The notes beneath the pieces were generated by a model. That model made no database searches, was not told the DNA's origin, and saw only the letters and a program-made list of their open reading frames with translations. The translations under genes were made by a program, and so were the position numbers. A stretch of 64,000 nucleotides of DNA, from contig NC_081414.1 in assembly GCF_030272615.1 (NCBI RefSeq), positions 337,818,502-337,882,501 of the forward strand, read 5' to 3'. Source of the DNA: Cryptomeria japonica (Eukaryota > Streptophyta > Pinopsida > Cupressales > Cupressaceae). Positions 56,909 through 64,000 of the stretch are shown in pieces; position 1 is the stretch's first letter, and every line of letters starts with the position of its first letter.

Positions 56909-57312
56909 GGTACCAAGGTTACCATAAAGGCAGAGCCCATTGCACAAAAGCACAATGAGCCCTACAACCCCAACCCTATAAACATGAATTGCACTTTGCG
57001 CAAAGAGGGTGAGGAGTATATTGTTCGTGAGCCTGCTACTCTTCTAGAAGAGGTTCCTGATTGTTTGCTAGATGAATGGGGCAACACTTTCTAGTTTGAT
57101 CCATTAGCTGAGAGTGAAGAGACTAGGCTTGGTTCCTATTGTATTCATGAGGAGGATACTCCTATTCCTAACCTCATCAAGACACAAGAAGATCCAGAGG
57201 GGTTATGGAGCATGTTTTTTGACAGTTCAAGAAACGGGAATGGTGCAAGTGTTGGTGTGATGCATGTTTCTCCTGAACAGGAGAAATATTTCTTCTCTTT
57301 TAGGCTTCATTT
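56909..57312 (+). pseudogene. Gy-2 region after GL-5, ending in RNase H
   Basis: The frame reads EPIAQKHNEPYNPNP, EEYIVREPATLLEEVPD, then LWSMFFDSSRNGNGASVGVM and YFFSFRLHFG. The last part is the beginning of a gypsy RNase H (catalytic FFDS for the usual FFDG). It stops at 57312, where Cop-2 sequence begins. Only about 500 bp separate protease and RNase H once GL-5 is removed, so the reverse transcriptase domain is missing. A TAG lies near 57092. Confidence 0.65.
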
Positions 57313-58842
57313 TGGTCGAAACACAAAACTTTCAGCATCAATGTTTTGATAAAACTGCTACTTCTCACACAATTCAACTCAGATGTGGTTGAAACACAAA
57401 ACTTTCAACGTCAATGTTCTGATAAAACTGCTACTTCTCACAAAAATCACTAAGTACAAAACACAATGTAACTTCTCATTGTAGAATGTCTCTCTGATTC
57501 TTTTTCAAACGAACCACTTCTTCAACTGTATATGCTCACAGCTCGAACATTATCTATCCCCTTATTGACTCTACTTCAACTTTTTTTGTATACAAAAGGA
57601 ACTCATCATTCAAAAAAAAACTAATATTGAACCAGTAGAACTTCATATAAAAAAACCATCCCAACACTCCTAGATATTACTCAGCCTTATACATACTCAC
57701 GCACACCCATTCTTTTTTAATTTTTACACCACATCCATCTCACACCTCTTTTTTGATATCATTGCCCCTGAGGATGCCTTAAAACCCAATAACAAAAAAA
57801 AAACACAAAAGATTTTTTACACCCAGAAACGATAACAATATTATTCACTGTAACTACAACATTTTTACAGCTTCGATTCTCCTCAGTAATCAACCTGTTC
57901 GCTATGCACACATCGCATATAGCTACCATTTGTCAAATCACCATAGGCGCCCTTCACTCACCCACAACTTAAAACAAAAATCAATCTCACCCACTCTATA
58001 AAAGTCGTAGAAAAATTTAATCGCCAAAGAATAAAATTACGACTACTTCCCCATTTTCTCGAGAATAATACACCCAAATTCCATTTACCATAATGAGAAT
58101 AATTTTTACAGAAAAAAAAATGCCCAGATTTTCAAAGAAAACAAATTGTAAATTATCTCAGGTAAAAATTGACACCAACTACTGAAAAAAAAAACGACCA
58201 ATAATATTCCAAAATCATTTCCAAAAAAACACAACCTCCGACTACCATATCCAACTACCATATTGACGCATTCCAAAAAAAAATTGAACCTACTGTTAAA
58301 AGAAGAAATAATTTCATTTCGAACCTGCACAACTGAGAATCAAGGGAAGTTCAGAAACGTTGTTGAAAGAATAAAGACTAGCGACACAGCTGAATAGCTG
58401 ACAAGAATACTGAACACGCACAAGAAACGGCTTGGTCGGGGCATCAAAGCAAAACGGCTCCTTGAGACCGAGTGTCACCAACACAAGACAAAACATCTGA
58501 CTGGTACAAACAGAGATATGAGACAAACAGACTGAATAGGCATCGAAATCACCCAGACATAAATCAGATCCAGCAGACCCAAACACTGCCAGCTATTGAA
58601 TACTGAAGTTGATTCAGTAAAAGGAGAATATCCTTCAGTGCAAGCTTCCTGAGTTCAAATAGAGAATCCACACAACACTTACCAACGCACGTAAATAGTG
58701 GAGAGTATCAAACCAATCAGCAATAAATGAATCACACACATCAATAACAAAACAAATCTGCAATCTCTCACTGTTTTTCATTGATGGCAAATCACCTGGA
58801 AAAAAAAATCACAAAAACACAAACTCCGCCTGTGTTACAACA
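57313..58842 (-). mobile_element. Cop-2 3' LTR, about 1.5 kb
   Basis: On the minus strand a purine tract (AAAAGGGGGAG, 58843-58853) is followed by TGTTGTAACACAGG starting at 58842, the LTR start. The far end is near 57313, where gypsy RNase H similarity resumes, but the exact base is unclear. A tandem duplication of about 73 bp (57314-57386 and 57387-57451) is present there. The sequence is A-rich on the plus strand with no ORF of note. The matching 5' LTR was not found. Confidence 0.65.
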
Positions 58843-58958
58843 CTCCCCCTTTTGACATCAATGACCTTGATAAAACTGCAAATCTGAAAACAACCTAAAT
58901 ATCTGAACAAGGGCAGGAAATTAAACTATGAATACTCCCCCGGAACTCCAACCATATA

Positions 58959-60861
58959 TCAATAATGGAGTGAAAGCACTCCAAGTTTCTTCCAGAGATA
59001 GTCAAAGGTTTCTCGTGGCAATGGCTTTGTAAATATATCAGCAACCTGTTCCTTTAACACACATTCCAGCTTGACAATTTGATTAGCAACTTGTTCACGT
59101 AAATAATGATATTTAATGGGAATATGCTTAGTACGAGAGTGCAAAACAAGATTTTTCAAAATATCAATAGCACTCGTATTGTCGCAGAAAAATAAAAATC
59201 GGTTCAGCATACTCAACCTTAAAATCCTGCAATGTGTGTTTCATCCAAATCACCTGAGTGCAACAAGATACGGCTGCTATGTACTCAACTTCTGTTGTTG
59301 ACAATGAGATAGATGCTTGTTTTTTACTTAGCCAGGAAACAAGAAAGCCACCAAGAAAGAAAGCACCTCCACTCGTGCTTTTTCCATCATCTATTGAACC
59401 TCCCCAATCTGCATCAGTATATGGTGTTAGTGTAAAATCTGAACATTTAGAATACCATAAGCCAAAATTCATTGTCCCCTTGAGATATTTAAAAATTCTC
59501 TAAACTGCTTGCACATGAGTATCCTTAGGTGTGGCCTGAAATCAAGCAACATACCCAACTGCCTGCATAATATCAGGTCTTGTAGATGTGACATACAATA
59601 AACTGCCTACCATAAACCTGTAAAAAGTCTAATTCACATTAGGAGATTCATCATTTTTACTGAGTTTACATCCAGTTTCCATAGGTGTACTAACTGGATT
59701 ACAATTCTCCATTCTGAATCTTTTTAACACCTCTCCAATATACTTTGTTTCAGAGATAAAGATACCTTCTGATAGCTATTGAATTTGAAGACCCAAAAAG
59801 TAAGATAACTCACCAAACATAGACATTTCAAACTCTTGTTTCATGTTTGCAGCAAACTCTTTGCTAATACCTACACAATCACTGCCAAATATTAGATCAT
59901 CGACATAAACAACAACTAACATGATGTTACGTTCTTCCTTCACAAACAGATTGTTGTCTGCAACACCTTTTCTAAAGCCTTGTTGCTGCAAGTACTTATC
60001 CAGCCTGTCATACCAAGCCCGTGGAGCTTGTTTAAGTCCATATAGTGCCTTTTTCAGCTTGCAAACATAATCAAGTTTTTCAGACAACACAAAACCATCA
60101 GGCTGCTCAATATAAACTTCTTCATTCAAATTACCATTAAGAAATGCAGATTTACCGTACATTTGACACACTTTGAATCCTTTATATGAAGCAAAAGCAA
60201 GAAAAAGCCTAATGGCTTCTAGACGTGCGATAGGTACAAACATCTCATCATAATCCACACCCTCTATCTGAGCATATCCTTTACATACTAAACGTGCTTT
60301 CTTTTTTACCACTTTACCTTCCTCATTTAGTTTGTTTCTGTAGACCCACTTCATGCCAATGACATTCTTATCTTTGGGTTTAGGCACAAGCTCCCACGTG
60401 TCACTCTTTTGAATTTGCTCAAGCTCCTCTTTCATAGAAGCTATCCAATGTTTATCTTCAACTGCTTCTTCAAAACACTTAGGTTCAAACATAGAAAGTA
60501 ATGAAACATCCTCATCTTCAAAATAATTTGCATTCCTTCTAGTAGCTCTAGCTCTAGTCTCAGGTAAAATCTAACCAACAGGATGATTTCTTTGCACAAA
60601 CTTAGAGGGAGTTTTGAAAGAGGTCTTACCAACTTCACTCTCTGATCCATTTTCAGAATGTGTGCTTGCTGTCCCATTTTGCATATTAGATGAAGAAGAT
60701 GCATTTCTAGCTCCTGATTGAGAGTTTTTAGGAGTATTTTGAGTGTTATTACTTGTTGTCCCTACTTGTGATTGTGAAGAAAAGAGTTGAACAGCACTAC
60801 TTGTCTCTTCCTTTTGAGCATTGTTGCTGCCATTTCCATTCTCATAAAAAATGTTAGTCAT
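58959..60861 (-). pseudogene. Cop-2 copia pol: integrase tail, RT, RNase H, truncated
   Basis: From 60861 on the minus strand: an Asn/Ser-rich linker after integrase (60861-60571), then reverse transcriptase (60492-59776) with EELEQIQKSDTWELVPKP, ARLVCKGYAQIEGVDYDE, KALYGLKQAPRAWYDRLDKY and YVDDLIFGSD. RNase H is at about 59470-58959 with TDADWGGSIDDGKSTSG and STTEVEYIAA, ending in ADIFTKPLPRETF. The usual QMDVK before the RT core reads QMYGK, so the first RT catalytic Asp is lost. Stops near 60573, 59774, 59640 and 59501 and a frameshift near 59190 disable it. The gag, protease and integrase core are absent, cut off at 60861. Confidence 0.85.
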
Positions 60862-60977
60862 CTGATGTTTTCGATCCTTCTAGTGATTCAGTGCCCAATG
60901 GATGCTTAAGGCTTCTGGATTCCATGCTTAACAGGCAAGCATCCCGCAATGTTGGCAATTTGGAGGAATTGATTATG

Positions 60978-62209
60978 TGTTGCATTGATGTTTTGTCATT
61001 GATGTCAACACTAGCTATTCTGCTGTCTACCGGCTTCTGATAGAGTGGTTGGACTATGATATTGATTTGGAGACCATCTCCAGTATTCTCCCTGCTGTCT
61101 ACCAACTTCCGGTAGAGTGGTTGGACTATGATATTGATCTAGAGACCATCTCCGGTATTCTCCGATTTGGTCCAGCTTGTGGTATTGGCTTGGATTGGTT
61201 ATTCATGTGTTCCTAACGCGTATCACATTCAGTTGGTTTGGGATTTGATGATCTGGATGCTATCATTTGTTCTAGTAAGCCTTTTGGTCACCGGTAAGGG
61301 TTCTACTGGCAGCACTTTGATGAAGATCTTTTGATGAATCCGACAAGTGGTGTTGGTGTGGCTTCTAGAAGGTTATCAGGATGCTGATGGTTATCTTGTT
61401 CGTGTTCCAGTTGATCGGTGTTGTTTGCATTTATGACCGGACCTATTCTATCTTGGTCTTATTCTACTAGGTTATGGACCAGTTTGTGTAACGTGTTGGT
61501 TGATGCTCCTGATGCATCACCGGTTGGATTTATTGTTTGAATTATGTTGTTTCGGTCTTAGGCCGACTTGGTTTATCATTGGTTTGTGGGATTATGTAAT
61601 GGATCTATTGTATTATCTTTTAGGCGGCTGACCTAATTGTTTAGGTCTCGAGTTGGTATAAATATGATATAAGATCTTTTTGTAGATCATGGGATGGATA
61701 GATGTTATTATCTGTGTGCGAATATAGTTGTAATCATATGCAGAGGTTTTGGTCGATCATAGGTGATCGAATTGGGTTTGTGTAAGAGGTTTAAGACCTC
61801 CGGTACTGAGCTTAACTGGAACTATACTCAAGCATAGGAGATGCTACACTTGTAGTTCAATTTTCATTCCGAATTGTAGTCCGATGTTTTCTATAGTCAG
61901 TGAGGCTCCTTTTGTGATGAGCAGTGCGCTCTAGGCTGTTGGCCTTCCTGCATGTGCAGGCCCCTTATTGTAATATTTATTCATCTGATCAGTGGATAGA
62001 TATTGTGGGTCACCAATCCCACCGTGGTGTTTCCTCTTTGAGGTTTTCCACGTATAAATTTGTGGTGTTATGGTGTGGTTGCATTGTTGCGTATTGTTAT
62101 ATGCTTTTATGTTTACCGGTTGCTGAGTTGTTGTGTTAATAAGGTTAAATTTCTCCATTCCGGTAGAACACTGATTCACCCCCCCTCTCAGTGTTCTTGG
62201 ATCACAACA
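60978..62209 (+). mobile_element. Copia-like LTR, 1,232 bp, no target duplication
   Basis: It runs TGTTGCATTG to GATCACAACA. The last part has GATTCACCCCCCCTCTCAG, a motif I recall near the 3' end of many plant copia LTRs. A direct duplication of about 72 bp (about 61019-61090 and 61091-61163) lies near the start. Flanks TTATG and CAAAG do not match and no primer site follows, so it is a fragment, perhaps a 3' LTR. The ~115 bp before it (60862-60977) is open on the plus strand but unrecognised. Confidence 0.55.
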
Positions 62210-62224
62210 CAAAGGTCGTCAAAA

Positions 62225-64000
62225 TGTTGTCATTTTATGATACCCTTGGCCCATCAGTGAGAACTAATCAGAGATATGTTCCATGGACAAACGTTGCCCC
62301 AATTGATCAAGGACAAAACCAATTGAATCATGAAATGTTAAGTGTTGTTTTGTCAGGAGGGGGTTCCAAGCCTTTTCCTTCTTGAACCCAAAATCCCAAA
62401 ACTCCGGAGTTCCAAGCCTTTTCCTTTTTGAACCTGGAATCCTTAAACTCCGAAGGTTCCAAGCATTTTCCTTCTTCAACCCGGAACCCTGGAACTATTA
62501 ATGCATGATAGCTTCGGTAAGATAAATGATTGAATGAGAGATAAATGAAGTCTCTCATTCAATCATTTATCATATCAATAAAACATCAAGAAAACATCAA
62601 GCTATTATTCATCTGAAAATCATTCCTATCCATATTGAATCTGCTTAGTAAATCAATATCAATGATCTCTAATGGTTATTCAGGTTAACTATGTATTCTG
62701 ATTTACATCGCATATATTCCTTGAAATAAACAAATGATTATCAAGTGCTTGCGGGTGGCAAAGTATGCACCGCTTGGGATATATAACCGTTAGTTAGAGA
62801 TCGGTGTCAATTAAACATAGACACCGATTCCCATCGGTTAATACACCACGCCAATCCCATCGTAAATGCCGTTTAACATATACACAATGTTACGTGAACC
62901 CCAATTAGTATCGGGCTGGTAATAAGTTAAACACCGGTTGATAATACATGCCAACGGGTGCGATCAAGTAGTGTCTTGATCAGTCATGTCCATAAGACAT
63001 GACCGATCAAGGCATTGCTTGATCCTCCCTCTTGCATATATTATATCATTTGATATTTGTGAAGAGGATATTGAAATCGAAAATACTCCTCTTACCTACC
63101 AAACAAAGAAGATAGTCAGACTTATAATAGAGATAGATAATACTTAGATATAGAGACTTATAATAGAGATAGATAATACTTAGATATAGAGAACAAAATT
63201 AGAATACATCTTGCATATTGAATTGTAAATTGATCAACTTTTACAGGAACTCCGGGGTTCCAAGCCTTTTCCTTCTTGATCCCAGAATCTCGAAACTCCA
63301 GAGTTCCAAGCCTTTTCCTTCTTGAACCCGAATTCCCAAAACTCTAGGGTTCCAAGCCTTCTCCTTCTTGAACCCGAAATCCCAGAACTCCGGGGTTCCA
63401 AGCCTATTCCTTCTTGAACCCAGAAACCCAAAACTACGAGGTTCCAAGCCTTTTCCTGACTCCTCTCCCCTTGCAGTAAGGCTCGATGTCCAACTTCCAA
63501 CGACTTGCAACACTTCCAGATGATGTGATCAACACTCAAGGCTCGTGATGCTCCACCAACCCCTACGACTTGTCTACTTTCACTCATGGAGCTACAGGGG
63601 TGCATTTAATACTTTTTGCAGGATTGCCATCAGGTGGAGTCCAGGGCCATGCTTATTTATGGTTACTTGATGGCCTTCACGTTAGGTCTGCATGCTTTGA
63701 CTTTGTAATGTCAGGCAATCCATCTTCTAGAAGTACATTTCTTCTTGGGATTGCCTTGTCAAGGTATGGCCAAGTTGCTTGCATGCACACCACGTCATGT
63801 CTATGCACTTCCCTCCTTTCCCTAAATAACATTCTTCTATACACGCTAGGGTCAAGGCTTCCTCACCTTGACCATTGGTCTCTTCTTTGCGACCAGTTTG
63901 CTATATATAGGCTATTAAGCCTCATTGTATAGGCTATTAAGCCTCATTGTAAGGGGTTCTCTCCCTGCTAGCTTGAGCTGCTTTCTGCTCTTTCATTTCT
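62225..64000 (+). mobile_element. Second Gy-2-type LTR, interrupted and running off the window
   Basis: It starts TGTTGTCATT and follows the 49750 LTR closely through its first 140 bp, the ~43-bp array (62364-62490, resuming 63246-63455), GATGTGATCAACACTCAAGGC and the TATA region (TATATATAGG near 63901-63910, then a 20-bp duplication GGCTATTAAGCCTCATTGTA). A solo copia LTR is inserted at 62496-63245. It could be the 3' LTR of Gy-2 with other elements lying between, but no clear polypurine tract precedes it. Confidence 0.75.
62496..63245 (+). mobile_element. Solo Cop-1-type LTR, 750 bp, target duplication GGAAC
   Basis: It begins TATTAATGCATGATAG (TG mutated to TA) and ends ACTTTTACA, with flanks GGAAC (62491-62495 and 63246-63250). 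It is a diverged relative of the Cop-1 LTR: the order of start, CGGTTA/TATCGG motifs, large hairpin (62963-63024), TATA (GCATATATTATATC) and end is the same. Smaller direct duplications flank it inside (AGACTTATAATAGAGATAGATAATACTT twice, about 63118-63174). Confidence 0.82.

Noticed and set aside
57313-58842. Minus-strand frames in the Cop-2 LTR with Cys- and Phe-rich hydrophobic products
   Set aside because: Short frames in LTR sequence following a polypurine tract; composition reflects the A-rich plus strand.

Overview
The window is nuclear DNA from a land plant with a large, retrotransposon-packed genome. A gymnosperm is a reasonable guess, but the sequence alone does not prove it. Reasons: Ty3/gypsy and Ty1/copia elements are nested up to three deep, plant-type primer-binding sites and TATA boxes are present, most elements are solo LTRs, and one host gene is split into short exons by long introns. 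No rRNA, tRNA, CRISPR or bacterial-type operon was seen.

The main result is a retrotransposon family with very large LTRs, called GL here. Five copies share the same two termini, TGTTG at one end and CACAACA at the other. All have their sense strand on minus. GL-1 (LTR 2507-9947) runs directly into a primer-binding site and a gypsy gag. GL-2 (22729-29978), GL-4 (32148-44577) and GL-5 (53670-56908) are solo LTRs with perfect 5-bp target duplications. GL-3 (11251-14850) is an LTR followed by a primer site and gag, and GL-1 is inserted in that gag. Inside the LTR, GL-1, GL-2 and GL-4 carry a long sense ORF of about 1,070 codons that I cannot assign to a known retroelement protein. Around it lie an upstream motif array (hairpins about 167 bp apart in GL-1 and GL-2), an upstream TATA box, and a downstream promoter with an 18-bp palindromic telo-box. 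GL-3 keeps only the first ~80 codons of the ORF and GL-5 has none.

Layout: 1-9947 is GL-1 (gag, PBS, LTR). 9948-14850 is GL-3. 14851-22728 is host sequence with a degenerate gypsy integrase fragment (16000-17930), two clear and one possible exon of a minus-strand PPR-type gene (18558-21623), a GA microsatellite and a fold-back element. 22729-29978 is solo GL-2. 30505-31699 is an LTR of the Gy-2 type. 31700-49749 is a decayed gypsy element (Gy-1, plus strand) split by solo GL-4 (which itself holds a copia element, Cop-1, 34246-40099), by a solo LTR of another family (45636-49114), and then by Gy-2. 49750-57312 is Gy-2 (LTR, PBS, gag, protease, RNase H) split by solo GL-5. 57313-60861 is a degenerate minus-strand copia (Cop-2). 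60978-62209 is another LTR. 62225-64000 is a second Gy-2-type LTR holding a solo copia LTR (62496-63245).

The only host gene supported is the PPR-type gene. Everything else recognised is retroelement sequence. Most of it is broken by stops, frameshifts or insertions, but the GL-1 LTR ORF is fully open.
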